Source: Roseovarius sp. THAF27 | GTDB lineage: Bacteria > Pseudomonadota > Alphaproteobacteria > Rhodobacterales > Rhodobacteraceae | DNA length: 64,000 nucleotides | Direction: 5' to 3' | Assembly: GCF_009363655.1 (NCBI RefSeq) | Contig: NZ_CP045393.1 | Location: 3,162,001 to 3,226,000 of the forward strand | In this document: positions 6,947 through 15,548 of the stretch, in pieces | Position numbering within the stretch: position 1 is the first letter of the stretch | How the letters are laid out: each line of letters opens with the position of its first letter | Position numbers and translations under genes: made by a program | The notes under the pieces: model-generated | What the model was told of the DNA's origin: nothing | Seen by the model: the letters and a program-made list of their open reading frames with translations, nothing else | Databases searched by the model: none

Positions 6947-9900
6947 TTATGCTGCTGAGATTTTGCAGAGAGTCGCCTTCGTCTCCTGCATCTGGGTTAC
7001 CGAGTCGTAGCCATATGTCTGGGCGGTGTTGGTGGATTCACCCAAGACATAGGGGTCGGCGCCATCAGGATACTTGCTCCGCTGGTCCTCCCCCTGGAAG
7101 TGACCGCCGAAGTGGAACGGCATGAAGGCCACGCCTTCGCCCACCCGGTTGGTCACCATGGCCATGACCTTGACCTTGCCGCCTTCGGGTCCTTCGACCC
7201 AGACCTGCTCGCCATCCCGCACACCAAGGTTGTTGGCGTCACGCGGGTTGATTTCAACGAACATGTCCTGCTGCAGTTCGGCCAGCCAAGGGTTCGACCG
7301 CGTCTCGTCGCCGCCGCCTTCGTACTCGACCAGACGACCGGATGTCAGGATTATCGGGAAATCCTTCGAAAAGTCGTTCTTCTGGATCGAAGCGTAAAGC
7401 GTCGGCAGGCGGTACGCGTGCCGGTCCTCGTAGGTCGGATAGTCCGCGACCAGGTCGCGCCGCGACGTGTAGAGCGGCTCGCGGTGCAGCGGCACCGGGT
7501 CGGGGAAGGTCCACACCACGGCACGGGCCTTGGCGTTGCCGAAGGGTGCACAGCCGTGCTTGATCGCGACCCGCTGGATACCGCCCGAAAGGTCGGTCTT
7601 CCAGTTGACGGCCGAAACCTTGTCGTTGAAATCCGACGGGAAGGGCGACATCGCCTGTTCCCCGACTTCCTCGGAAGATCCCTGCTCGCCATTCGGCTGC
7701 GCCAGGTTCTGGGCCTCGGCGGTGTCCTGCACCTCCTCGGTCTGGCCGCCTTCGGTCGCGTTCTGTGCTTCCTCGCCGTCGTCCTGGTTGCCGACCGAGG
7801 CGTCCTCGTCGATACCCTCGACGCCCGCGACACGGCCCATGACACGCTTTTCTTCCTCGGTCAGGTCACTGTCCCAACCCAGGTCGACAAGCATCTGGTA
7901 GGTGAACTCGGGATACCCGTCCTGGATTTCCGAGCCGACGCTATAGACGCCCTCGGCCAGCAGGTTGTCGCCCTCGTACTCCACACCGAAACGGGCGCGG
8001 AAGGTCAGGCCACCCTCGGCCACCGACTTCGACATGTCATAGAGGTTCGGCGTCCCGGGATGCTTCATCTCCGGTGTGCCCCAGCTTGGCCACGGCAGAC
8101 CGTAATAGTCGCCATCCGCCGGACCGCCCACCGCCTTCAGCGTGGTGCGGTCGAACGTGTGCTGGTTCTCCATGTGCATCTTCAGCCGTTCGGGCGATTG
8201 ACCCGTGTAACCGATCGTCCACATGCCGCGGTTGATCTCGCGCAGCGTGTCCTCGATGTTCGGCGTCACGCCGTCATCCTCGATGCCGATGTTGCGGAAC
8301 ATCCGGTCGTGGAAGCCGAACTTCTGCGCGAAGAGACCGATGATCTCGTGGTCCGACTTCGATTCGAACAGCGGATCGACGACTTTCTCGCGCCACTGGA
8401 TCGACCGGTTCGACGCGGTGACCGAGCCATAGGTCTCGAACTGCGTACAGGCCGGCAGCAGGTAGACGCCGTCGGTCCGGTCATGCAGCACCGCGGACAC
8501 GGTCGGATACGGGTCGACCACGACCAGCATGTCCAGCTGCTCCATCGCCGTTTTCATTTCCGTCATACGGGTCTGAGAGTTGGGCGCGTGGCCCCACAGA
8601 ACCATGGCACGCACCTTGTTGGGGTTGTCCATGTTCTCGGGGTCTTCCAGCACGCCGTCGATCCAGCGGCTGACGGGGATGCCCGACAGGTTCTGCAGGC
8701 TCTGGTCCTTGCCGTCCTTGGTCTTCGTCGTGACGAACCGCCCGGCCAGCCACTCGGGATCTTCACCCCACACGCGTGACCAGTGGCCCCATGCCCCCGC
8801 CGACAGACCGTAATAGCCCGGCAGAGTGTGGCTCAGAACACCAAGGTCCGTCGCGCCCTGTACGTTGTCGTGGCCGCGGAAGATGTTTGTGCCGCCACCC
8901 GACGTGCCCATGTTGCCAAGGGCCAGCTGCAGGATGCAGTAGGCGCGGGTGTTGTTGTTGCCGTTGGTGTGCTGCGTGCCACCCATGCACCAGATCACGG
9001 TGCCCGGACGGTTGTTGGCCAGCGTGCGCGCAACGCGCTCCAGCTGGCTTCCCGGCGTACCGGTCACACGCTCGACTTCCTCGGGCGTCCACTTGGACAC
9101 TTCGTCCTTGATCTGGTCCATTCCCCAGACACGGGTGCGGATGAATTCCTTGTCCTCCCACCCGTTCTCGAAGATGTGCCACAGGATGCCCCAGACCAGC
9201 GCCACGTCCGTGCCCGGACGGAACCGGACATACTCGTCCGCGTGGGCGGCCGTGCGCGTGAAGCGCGGGTCGCACACGATCAGCGGTGCGTTGTTCTGTT
9301 CCTTGGCCTTCAGCACGTGCAGCAGGCTGACGGGGTGTGCTTCCGCCGGGTTGCCGCCGATGATGAAGATCGCCTGGGAATTGTGGATGTCGTTGTAGCT
9401 GTTGGTCATCGCGCCATAGCCCCAGGTGTTGGCAACACCTGCAACCGTGGTCGAGTGACAGATACGGGCCTGGTGATCCACGTTGTTCGTGCCCCAGTAG
9501 GCCGCGAACTTGCGGAACAGGTAGGCCTGTTCGTTGTTATGCTTGGCAGAGCCCAGCCAATAGACGCTGTCCGGGCCGCTTTCCTCCCGGATCGACATCA
9601 TGCCGTCGCCGATCTCGTTGATCGCCTGTTCCCAGCTGATGCGCTTCCACTCGCCACCCTCTTTCTTCATCGGGTATTTCAGGCGGCGCTCGCCATGGGC
9701 GTGCTCGCGCACCGATGCGCCCTTGGCACAGTGGGCGCCCAGGTTGAACGGGCTGTCCCAGCCGGGCTCCTGGCCCACCCAGACGCCGTCGCTCACCTCG
9801 GCCACGACCGTGCAGCCGACCGAGCAATGCGTACAAACCGATTTGACTGTCTCAACCGCCGCTGCTGCGGACGATTGCGCGCTGGCCCGGGTGACACTGC

Positions 9901-10051
9901 CCCCCGTTGCGCCAATCGCGGCCAGGCCACCGATGGCCAAGCCAGAGCCGCGCAGGAAGGCGCGGCGGTCGATGGTCTTTCCCCCGACCTCAGACAGGAT
10001 ACTTGTCCGCTGGGGGCGTCGCGCAACCCCGTTGGTCTTTTTCCTAAGCAT
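6947..10051 (-). CDS. fdhA: Formate dehydrogenase alpha subunit (molybdopterin, cysteine type, Tat-exported)
   Basis: 1034-aa catalytic subunit of a membrane-bound, FdnG/FdoG-like formate dehydrogenase. A twin-arginine signal (DRRAFLRGSGLAIGG, about 28-42) indicates folded export. An N-terminal [4Fe-4S] site is formed by Cys73, 76, 80 and 108. The metal ligand is Cys198 in HQARICHS, encoded by TGT at 9458-9460, where E. coli enzymes have selenocysteine. Conserved molybdopterin segments include GGNPAEAHPV, DPRFTRTAAHAD and FRGHDNVQGATDLG. Residues about 740-800 hold an acidic, low-complexity insert rich in E, Q, D, N and G. A GGAGGAG ribosome binding site precedes ATG 10051. Mo versus W use cannot be decided from sequence. 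Confidence 0.96.
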   Translation of the reverse strand: MLRKKTNGVARRPQRTSILSEVGGKTIDRRAFLRGSGLAIGGLAAIGATGGSVTRASAQSSAAAAVETVKSVCTHCSVGCTVVAEVSDGVWVGQEPGWDSPFNLGAHCAKGASVREHAHGERRLKYPMKKEGGEWKRISWEQAINEIGDGMMSIREESGPDSVYWLGSAKHNNEQAYLFRKFAAYWGTNNVDHQARICHSTTVAGVANTWGYGAMTNSYNDIHNSQAIFIIGGNPAEAHPVSLLHVLKAKEQNNAPLIVCDPRFTRTAAHADEYVRFRPGTDVALVWGILWHIFENGWEDKEFIRTRVWGMDQIKDEVSKWTPEEVERVTGTPGSQLERVARTLANNRPGTVIWCMGGTQHTNGNNNTRAYCILQLALGNMGTSGGGTNIFRGHDNVQGATDLGVLSHTLPGYYGLSAGAWGHWSRVWGEDPEWLAGRFVTTKTKDGKDQSLQNLSGIPVSRWIDGVLEDPENMDNPNKVRAMVLWGHAPNSQTRMTEMKTAMEQLDMLVVVDPYPTVSAVLHDRTDGVYLLPACTQFETYGSVTASNRSIQWREKVVDPLFESKSDHEIIGLFAQKFGFHDRMFRNIGIEDDGVTPNIEDTLREINRGMWTIGYTGQSPERLKMHMENQHTFDRTTLKAVGGPADGDYYGLPWPSWGTPEMKHPGTPNLYDMSKSVAEGGLTFRARFGVEYEGDNLLAEGVYSVGSEIQDGYPEFTYQMLVDLGWDSDLTEEEKRVMGRVAGVEGIDEDASVGNQDDGEEAQNATEGGQTEEVQDTAEAQNLAQPNGEQGSSEEVGEQAMSPFPSDFNDKVSAVNWKTDLSGGIQRVAIKHGCAPFGNAKARAVVWTFPDPVPLHREPLYTSRRDLVADYPTYEDRHAYRLPTLYASIQKNDFSKDFPIILTSGRLVEYEGGGDETRSNPWLAELQQDMFVEINPRDANNLGVRDGEQVWVEGPEGGKVKVMAMVTNRVGEGVAFMPFHFGGHFQGEDQRSKYPDGADPYVLGESTNTAQTYGYDSVTQMQETKATLCKISAA

Positions 10052-10167
10052 GTTTCTTTCTCCTCCCGAGCTTTCCCCATTGGGATTGCTGGGTACTAAG
10101 GTTATCCACCGACAGTCGGGCGTCCCGCAACCAGTCGCCGGCAGGTCAAGTGATCACGTCCGGTCCG

Positions 10168-10356
10168 TCAGAACCGGGCGCTATCGAAGTATGCGCGCGT
10201 ATGCGCGGTGTCCTGCATCTTGTCCGATGACAGGTCCGGTTCCGCCGCCTCGGCAGAGCCGGTGGACGCTGCCGTTGCGACCGCGACCGCGGGCGCGCCC
10301 GCGGCGGCCATCTTCAGAAAATCGCGCCGGCTGTTGCCTTGCGTTTTCTCGCTCAT
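10168..10356 (-). CDS. Small Tat-signal protein of formate dehydrogenase loci
   Basis: 62-aa protein with a twin-arginine signal (NSRRDFLKMAAAGAPAVAVA) followed by a short mature part of about 25 residues ending HTRAYFDSARF. It matches the short 'formate dehydrogenase region TAT target' family found beside FDH alpha genes. The ATG at 10356 is preceded by AGGAGG; an upstream in-frame extension exists but would place the Tat signal internally. It is 116 bases before the alpha gene and 41 after the chaperone gene. It may travel with the alpha subunit through the Tat system (inference). Confidence 0.85.
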   Translation of the reverse strand: MSEKTQGNSRRDFLKMAAAGAPAVAVATAASTGSAEAAEPDLSSDKMQDTAHTRAYFDSARF

Positions 10357-10397
10357 GAGAGTCCTCCTCTCTGGTGGTGACAGGTCACCCTGCCGGT

Positions 10398-11012
10398 TCA
10401 TGCGGATCCCTCCGCGCTCATCCGGAAACCTTCGGTCTCGATCTCCATGAACACCCGGCCGACAGCGCCGACCGAGGCAAAGAGAACCGAGTTCTTCGCA
10501 GCCTCCAAATCCGTGAAAAAATGCCCGGCCCACGGGCCGATATGCGTGTTAAAGAACGTCTTCTGATCGCTCAGGCTGGCCGGTTTGCCGAACCGCCCGG
10601 TAATCAGCCCGCCCATCATCTCCATCAACGACGCGATGTTGTCCTCGGGCTCGTATACGTTCTGCGCCCGGGTCATGCCGCGCGCCGCCATGTCCCGCCG
10701 CAGGCTGGCCAGCGGCTTCTCGTTCAGAAACCCGGTCAGGTAATAGCTCGCATAGGGCAAAAGCTCGCCCCGCCCCAGCCCGATGAACAGCGCGTTGAAC
10801 TCGCGCTCCACCGCCTGCGGCTTGGTATGCTTGGCGATACGCGACAGCGCCGCGACGGCAACGCCAAGGTCGGTCTCGTTGTCGCCCGACAACCCGGAGG
10901 TCTGCGCCAGAAGCGCCTCGGATGGCGGCCCGGCCAGAAGCACGCCCAGAAAATCGTAAAGATCGGCACGCAGCCGGTCTTCCTCGGCAATCTGGGACCG
11001 GATGTCTGTCAT
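10398..11012 (-). CDS. TorD/DmsD-family molybdoenzyme chaperone
   Basis: 204-aa all-helical cytoplasmic chaperone of the TorD/DmsD family, which binds molybdoenzyme apoproteins or their Tat signals until cofactor is inserted. The N-terminus EEDRLRADLYDFLGVLLAGPP and the later SYYLTGFLNEKPLA are family-like. An in-frame ATG at 11036 overlaps the upstream stop (ATGA), but the ATG at 11012 is preceded by AGGAGG at 8-base spacing, so 11012 is preferred. The gene lies in the FDH operon between DUF3306 and the Tat small protein; the likely client is the FDH alpha subunit. Confidence 0.88.
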   Translation of the reverse strand: MTDIRSQIAEEDRLRADLYDFLGVLLAGPPSEALLAQTSGLSGDNETDLGVAVAALSRIAKHTKPQAVEREFNALFIGLGRGELLPYASYYLTGFLNEKPLASLRRDMAARGMTRAQNVYEPEDNIASLMEMMGGLITGRFGKPASLSDQKTFFNTHIGPWAGHFFTDLEAAKNSVLFASVGAVGRVFMEIETEGFRMSAEGSA

Positions 11013-11032
11013 TATGACCGCCTCCTGGTTGC

Positions 11033-11659
11033 TCATGTCGTGCTCTCGCTTGCATCGTCAAAGGTGAAGTGCATCCGCCGGCGCGGCGGCGGCGCGTACG
11101 TGTCCGCCTCTGCCGCGGCAGGCTCGTAAGTGTAGCTGTAGACCGGCTCGGCCTCCGTAATCTCGACCGACTCCTCGACCTCCGTCTCCGGCGCGCCGGT
11201 GTCGTCTTCGGCCTCACCCTCGGCGTCGCTCTCGGCCATGGCCGTCAGGGCCTCCGCCTCGCGGGCCAGCTTCTGCACATGGGTCAGCATACCCTTGCCC
11301 ACCTGATAGGCGGTCTGCATGTTCTCGATCACCATCGCCTTGTCGGTAAAGTCCTCGCCGTAATCCAGAAGCCCGTCCAGGTTGGCCAAGGCCGGGTTCG
11401 TGCCCCACAGCCGCCGCAGCGCCCAGCGGCGAATGCGGTCCGGTACCGCCTCGGCCATGAAGGCGCTGAAATCGTCGCCACGGTTCATCGTGTCGGGATC
11501 GGGCAGGCCCAGCATCTCCAACACCTCGGCATCGCTTTTCTCTTCGAGCGATGCGCGCGCCTCGGCCCGCTGCGCCTCTTCGCGCGCCTCGGCCTCGGCG
11601 GCATCCTCCGCCGCCACCCGCGCCTTCCGGCGCGACCAGAAATCCTCGCGTGCGCTCAT
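11033..11659 (-). CDS. DUF3306 domain protein
   Basis: 208-aa protein with an N-terminal charged, alanine-rich helical segment (about 1-50), the DUF3306 core (about 50-125, including GDDFSAFMAEAVPDRIRRWALRRLW and the LLDYGEDFTDK segment), and an acidic C-terminal tail with several Glu and Tyr residues. No signal peptide or membrane segment is seen. DUF3306 is regularly found with DUF3305 and TorD in FDH clusters, so a role in FDH assembly is likely, but no activity is known. It overlaps both neighbours by about 4 bases or fewer, indicating translational coupling. Confidence 0.88.
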   Translation of the reverse strand: MSAREDFWSRRKARVAAEDAAEAEAREEAQRAEARASLEEKSDAEVLEMLGLPDPDTMNRGDDFSAFMAEAVPDRIRRWALRRLWGTNPALANLDGLLDYGEDFTDKAMVIENMQTAYQVGKGMLTHVQKLAREAEALTAMAESDAEGEAEDDTGAPETEVEESVEITEAEPVYSYTYEPAAAEADTYAPPPRRRMHFTFDDASESTT

Positions 11660-12222
11660 TGCATCCGCCCTTTCCGCCGCAGCGTGGGCGAGCGGTAGAT
11701 GTCGCGCTGCTGCACGATACGCGGGTCGCCGATCCCGTCCACATGCGCGTCCACCTTGACCTTGTCGCGGCGGCGTTTCTTGAATTCTTCCTCGATATGG
11801 TAGGTCTCGACGAAATCCCGGACCCAGGCGATCAGGCCTTCGGGCATCGGGATCTTCTCCACGATATCCTCGCCATTGTCCTCGTAATCCTGCGCTTCAT
11901 AGGGCGAGGCCGTCACCAGCACTGCCTCCATCGGACAATCACCGCCCGTCTTGCGAAAGACCGCGTAAACCGACGGGACCTGCGCCGACAGGCCGTGCAG
12001 ATAGCTTTCGGTCTCCGCACCGTGCAGCTCAAGCGTCACGGTCGCCGCGTGGTATTCGGTGATATCGCCTTCCTCGCGCAGCACGCGCCACGCGGCGGGG
12101 CCGGCCCCGGGCAGGACGGCAACCGCCCTCCACGCCCACGCAGCCCAGCGCGTCACGCCCGGCGTGCGGCGCATGACGATCCCCAAAGGCATAGTGGCGT
12201 ACATGTCCGGATTGTGGATCAT
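11656..12222 (-). CDS. DUF3305 domain protein, first gene of the FDH operon
   Basis: 188-aa DUF3305 protein: PLGIVMRRTPGVTRWAAWAW near the N-terminus, then EYHAATVTLELHGAETESYL and PSVYAVFRK, typical of the family. The C-terminus is basic. The frame stays open upstream to 12459, but family similarity begins just after ATG 12222 (MIHNPDMYATMPLG), which has GGGAGG about 13 bases upstream, so this start is chosen. It is the first gene of the minus-strand FDH unit and overlaps DUF3306 by 4 bases. Function unknown; consistently linked to formate dehydrogenase. Confidence 0.85.
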   Translation of the reverse strand: MIHNPDMYATMPLGIVMRRTPGVTRWAAWAWRAVAVLPGAGPAAWRVLREEGDITEYHAATVTLELHGAETESYLHGLSAQVPSVYAVFRKTGGDCPMEAVLVTASPYEAQDYEDNGEDIVEKIPMPEGLIAWVRDFVETYHIEEEFKKRRRDKVKVDAHVDGIGDPRIVQQRDIYRSPTLRRKGRMQ

Positions 12223-12579
12223 GTGTGGCTGGTATCCTCCCGATAACTTATCCTGAGCCAACTGCACCGGCGTCTCAAAGAAAAAAAGCATGCAATTGTG
12301 GACGGAACGCAAATCTGGACAATTTGGGCAGCCATGGACGGGATTCGAAAGGGCGACGGACAGAATGTCCGGACAAGAAAAATGGTCGGGTTTCCCGCTT
12401 GCAACGGCGTCGCGAAGGGCAGAAGAATCGAAGGCCAGACGCCCCCTATTCCTGACCATGCTTGTCGGGAAAAGCGGCGCGAGGCCCGTGCAGGTTCACG
12501 AGGAGGGACCCGCATTGCAATCCATAAGCTCGTCGTGCGGCATCGTCCCGCGACCCGCCAGTGAAAGCCGGGGCATACA
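12223..12579. promoter_or_regulatory. Divergent control region of the formate dehydrogenase cluster
   Basis: 357 bases without a convincing gene, between the divergent DUF3305 operon and the 652-aa Fe-S protein gene. It must hold promoters for both directions. It is less GC-rich than its surroundings near 12240-12320, with an A-run at about 12280-12287. No convincing -24/-12 (GG/GC) sigma-54 element was found on either strand, consistent with the linked regulator lacking GAFTGA. Short open frames here have no recognisable protein features. Confidence 0.5.
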
Positions 12580-14538
12580 ATGACTAAGCAATTGATTCTG
12601 TGCAATTGTGCGGGCTCTCAGCAGCTCGACAAGGACGCGCTCGAAGCGGCCACCGGCCTCACCTGCAGCGCGGTGCATTCCGGCCTCTGCACCACCCAGA
12701 CCGACGCCACGGCACAGGCCATCGCGTCGGGTGACGCCATCCTCTGCTGCCGCCAGGAACAGCGCCTGTTTACCGAGCTCGCCGCCGAAATGGAGATGCC
12801 CGCGCCCCCTGTCACCGACCTGCGCGACCGGGCCGGATGGTCCGACGACCCCGCCAGCAAACTACCCAAAATGGCCGCCCTTCTGGCCGAGGCCACCTTG
12901 GACGTGCCTTCGGGCAAATCCGTCGACGTCATGTCCGAAGGCCTGTGCCTGATCATCGGCCCCTCCGGCACCGTTCTGCCCGCCGCCGACAAGCTCAAGG
13001 ACATCCTCGGCGTGACCGCCCTGCTGACCGACGACGCGGACGCGCCCGACCCTGCGGGCCATGACGTCATTCGCGGGCACCTGAAACGCGCCACCGGCGC
13101 CCTTGGGGGCTTCTCGGTCCAGATCGACGCTCTTCAACAGGTCGACCCGTCGGGTCGCGGCGCGCTGACATGGACCGCCCCGCGGGACGGTGCGCGCACC
13201 GAATGCGACGTCATCCTCGATCTGACCGGAGGCACCCCGCTCTTTCCCGCCCCGCAAAAGCGCGAGGGCTACCTGCGCCCCGATCCCGGCAGCATGACGG
13301 CGGTGGCCGACGCGATACTCGAGGCCAGCCAGCTGATCGGCACCTTCGAAAAACCGCTCTACGTCGCGGTCGAGCCGCTGACCTGCGCCCATTCCCGCGC
13401 GCAGCAGACCGGCTGCACCAACTGCCTCGACGTCTGCCCCACCGGCGCGATTTCCCCGGCGGGCGAGCACGTCACCGTCGACCCGATGATCTGCGCCGGC
13501 TGCGGCGCCTGCTCGGCGCTCTGCCCCTCGGGCGCCATCTCCTACGACGCGCCCTCGCCGGCCACGCTCTTCCGCCGCATCCAGACGCTGGCCTCGACCT
13601 TCCGCAAGGCCGGCGGCACCGCCCCGCGCCTGCTGGTCTGCGACGACAGCCACGGCCAGCAGATGATCAGCCTCGCCGCCCGCTATTCGCGCGGCCTGCC
13701 CGCCAACGTGATCCCGCTGGAAGTGCCCGCGCTGTCGGGGTTCGGCCATGCCGAGATGCTGGCCGCGCTGGCATCTGGATTCACAGACGTGACGATCCTG
13801 CTCTCGCCCACCACCGAACGCGACGCGCTCGACCGCGAGATCCCGCTCGCCCGCGCCATCGCGGGCGAGGCCCGCGTGACGCTCCTCGACGTGGCCGAGC
13901 CCGATGCGCTTTGCGAAGCTCTCTACACCGACGCAGCCCGCCCCGATCCGGTGGCCGAGCCGGTCCTGCCCATGGGCAGCCGCCGCCAGGTCGCGCGCCT
14001 TGCCGCCAAGGCCCTGCATGGCGACGACACCATCCTGCCCCTGCCCGACGACGCCCCCTATGGCGCCGTTCTGGTCGACACCGACGCCTGCACGCTCTGC
14101 CTTTCCTGCGTCTCGCTCTGCCCCTCCGGCGCGCTCGTGGAAAACCCCGACCGCCCCGAGCTGCGCTTTCAGGAAGACGCCTGCCTGCAATGCGGCCTCT
14201 GCGCCAACATCTGCCCCGAGGACGCCATCGGCTATGAGCCGCGCCTCAACCTGCGCGACGAGGCGATGGGCCAGGTCGTTCTGAACGAGGAGGAACCGGC
14301 CCAGTGCATCGAATGCGGCGTACCCTTCGGCGTGAAATCCACCATCGACCGGATCACCGAGAAACTGGCGGGCAAGCATTCCATGTTCGGCTCCGACTCG
14401 GCGGCGCGGCTTATCCAGATGTGCGACGATTGCCGTGTGAAGGCGCAGTTGCACTCAAAGGACAACCCCTTCGCTGGCGGCGAGCGGCCGCAGGTCCGCA
14501 CCACCGACGACTATTTCTCGAAACGCCGGGATCACTGA
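12580..14538 (+). CDS. Multi-domain 4Fe-4S protein of the FDH cluster
   Basis: 652-aa cytoplasmic iron-sulfur protein. The N-terminus has CNCAGS and later LCTT and CC motifs, somewhat like HdrA-type proteins. A first ferredoxin pair lies near residues 280-325 (CTNCLDVCPTGA; CAGCGACSALCPSGA). A central stretch (about 345-430, LLVCDDSHGQQ) resembles small hydrogenase Fe-S subunits of the MvhD kind (weak). A second ferredoxin pair lies near 505-550 (CTLCLSCVSLCPSGA; CLQCGLCANICPEDA). A C-terminal CIEC...CDDC region may bind metal. It is divergent from the FDH operon and overlaps the TupA-like gene tail-to-tail by 7 bases. It probably moves electrons to or from FDH or its maturation; partner unknown. 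Confidence 0.88.
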   Translation: MTKQLILCNCAGSQQLDKDALEAATGLTCSAVHSGLCTTQTDATAQAIASGDAILCCRQEQRLFTELAAEMEMPAPPVTDLRDRAGWSDDPASKLPKMAALLAEATLDVPSGKSVDVMSEGLCLIIGPSGTVLPAADKLKDILGVTALLTDDADAPDPAGHDVIRGHLKRATGALGGFSVQIDALQQVDPSGRGALTWTAPRDGARTECDVILDLTGGTPLFPAPQKREGYLRPDPGSMTAVADAILEASQLIGTFEKPLYVAVEPLTCAHSRAQQTGCTNCLDVCPTGAISPAGEHVTVDPMICAGCGACSALCPSGAISYDAPSPATLFRRIQTLASTFRKAGGTAPRLLVCDDSHGQQMISLAARYSRGLPANVIPLEVPALSGFGHAEMLAALASGFTDVTILLSPTTERDALDREIPLARAIAGEARVTLLDVAEPDALCEALYTDAARPDPVAEPVLPMGSRRQVARLAAKALHGDDTILPLPDDAPYGAVLVDTDACTLCLSCVSLCPSGALVENPDRPELRFQEDACLQCGLCANICPEDAIGYEPRLNLRDEAMGQVVLNEEEPAQCIECGVPFGVKSTIDRITEKLAGKHSMFGSDSAARLIQMCDDCRVKAQLHSKDNPFAGGERPQVRTTDDYFSKRRDH

Positions 14539-15296
14539 TGCTCGATCGGCGCCCCGAGGTCGGCCGGCTTCACGCCGGCCACGTAGGCCAGGATCGCCTG
14601 CAAGTCGTCTATGGTGATCTCCATGGGCGCAATCGGCGACGGGCGATTGATCGGAAACGGCTCGGTCACGTCCTTGACCTGGGTGAAGGCCGGATGCGGG
14701 TTCAGGATATAGAAGGTCTGAAACCGCCGGTCCCAGTCCGCCATCGCCCGCAGCACGGCGAAACTGGGGGTCGAGGCCATGGCATTCATCCGCGTCGCCT
14801 CGCTCACCGCGTGGCACCGGGCGCAATGCGCCACCGACAGGTCATGCCCAAGCCCCGCATCCCCGTCGAAACTGACCTCGGCCACTTCCTGCGCGTTCTC
14901 CTTCGGCAGGCCGAACGGCGCCGCGCCCCCGACCTCGTAGCTGGTCACCGTGCGCTGGCCGATCTCGGAGGTCAGCCAATCGGCAAAGCTCACCGCGCCT
15001 TCATGGCTGGGCGTGTTGATCTGCATCCGCCACTTGGCGTGCGGCCCGTCGAAGACGCGCGGTCCCTCGGCATCGGGCGCCAGCAGGATATCGGCGCCCT
15101 CGTCCAGCTCCACGATGTCGACCCTGATCCCGGTTTTCAGGGAAAAACGCGGCACCACATAGTCCAGAATCCCGCTTTCGGTCAGCGCCGGTGGCGCCCC
15201 AAGGCGAAAATCCTCCGCCGCGCGGCCTTCTGCGGTGGACATCCCGAGACAGACCACCACAATCACGCCAATAAGGGTTAACATTTGCGCGCGCAT
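14532..15296 (-). CDS. Shortened TupA-like binding domain fused to cytochrome c
   Basis: 254-aa exported protein with a hydrophobic signal (about 4-24). Residues about 29-75 (LTESGILDYVVPRFSLKTG) resemble the start of TupA-type tungstate-binding proteins. Residues about 98-130 (HEGAVSFADWLTSEIGQ) resemble the TupA C-terminal part. Most of the middle of the fold is missing. A cytochrome c domain follows, with heme motif CARCH at 158-162 and a likely axial Met225 in IAPMEI. The gene is divergent from the DUF6494 set by 60 bases. A role as periplasmic electron acceptor of FDH fits the context but is inference; the truncated binding domain may no longer bind oxyanion. Confidence 0.8.
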   Translation of the reverse strand: MRAQMLTLIGVIVVVCLGMSTAEGRAAEDFRLGAPPALTESGILDYVVPRFSLKTGIRVDIVELDEGADILLAPDAEGPRVFDGPHAKWRMQINTPSHEGAVSFADWLTSEIGQRTVTSYEVGGAAPFGLPKENAQEVAEVSFDGDAGLGHDLSVAHCARCHAVSEATRMNAMASTPSFAVLRAMADWDRRFQTFYILNPHPAFTQVKDVTEPFPINRPSPIAPMEITIDDLQAILAYVAGVKPADLGAPIEHQ

Positions 15297-15356
15297 GGCC
15301 CAAGCCTAGAAAGCACGCGGGCCGCGCGTCAACACTCTTGGAAAAAGGAGAGTAAA

Positions 15357-15548
15357 ATGAGCGACGATTTCAACATGTCCATGCGCAAGTTCCTCAAGCA
15401 GGTCGGCGTGACCTCGCAGCAGGCCATCGAGGACGCCATGCGCAACACCGACGGCACCGAGGGCAAGACATTCGAGGCCAAGGTTGTACTCACCGTGGAC
15501 GGCCTCGATGTCGAACACGTGGTCACCGGCACGATCAAGGGCGGGTGA
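15357..15548 (+). CDS. DUF6494 family small protein
   Basis: 63-aa protein (MSDDFNMSMRKFLKQVGVTS...) matching the DUF6494 family, a short helix followed by a predicted strand-rich half (FEAKVVLTVDGLDVEHVVTG). No cysteines and no signal. ATG at 15357 has AAAGGAG about 7 bases upstream. Its stop overlaps the GTG start of the Mrp gene, so both are probably translated together. It may act with the Mrp ATPase, for example as a binding partner; this is inference from coupling. Confidence 0.85.
   Translation: MSDDFNMSMRKFLKQVGVTSQQAIEDAMRNTDGTEGKTFEAKVVLTVDGLDVEHVVTGTIKGG

Noticed and set aside
9458..9460. Possible selenocysteine codon in the FDH alpha subunit
   Set aside because: The metal-ligand codon reads TGT (Cys), so no recoding is needed.
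12225..12564. Several 60-100 codon open frames in the divergent FDH control region
   Set aside because: They overlap each other in three frames, lack ribosome binding sites and show no recognisable protein features.
12223..12579. Sigma-54 -24/-12 promoter for the FDH operon
   Set aside because: Searched on both strands for GG and GC elements ten bases apart in a TGGCAC...TTGC context; nothing convincing was found.
12862..14454. 530-codon open frame antisense to the 652-aa Fe-S protein
   Set aside because: Lacks any motif, while the plus strand shows many ferredoxin cysteine motifs.
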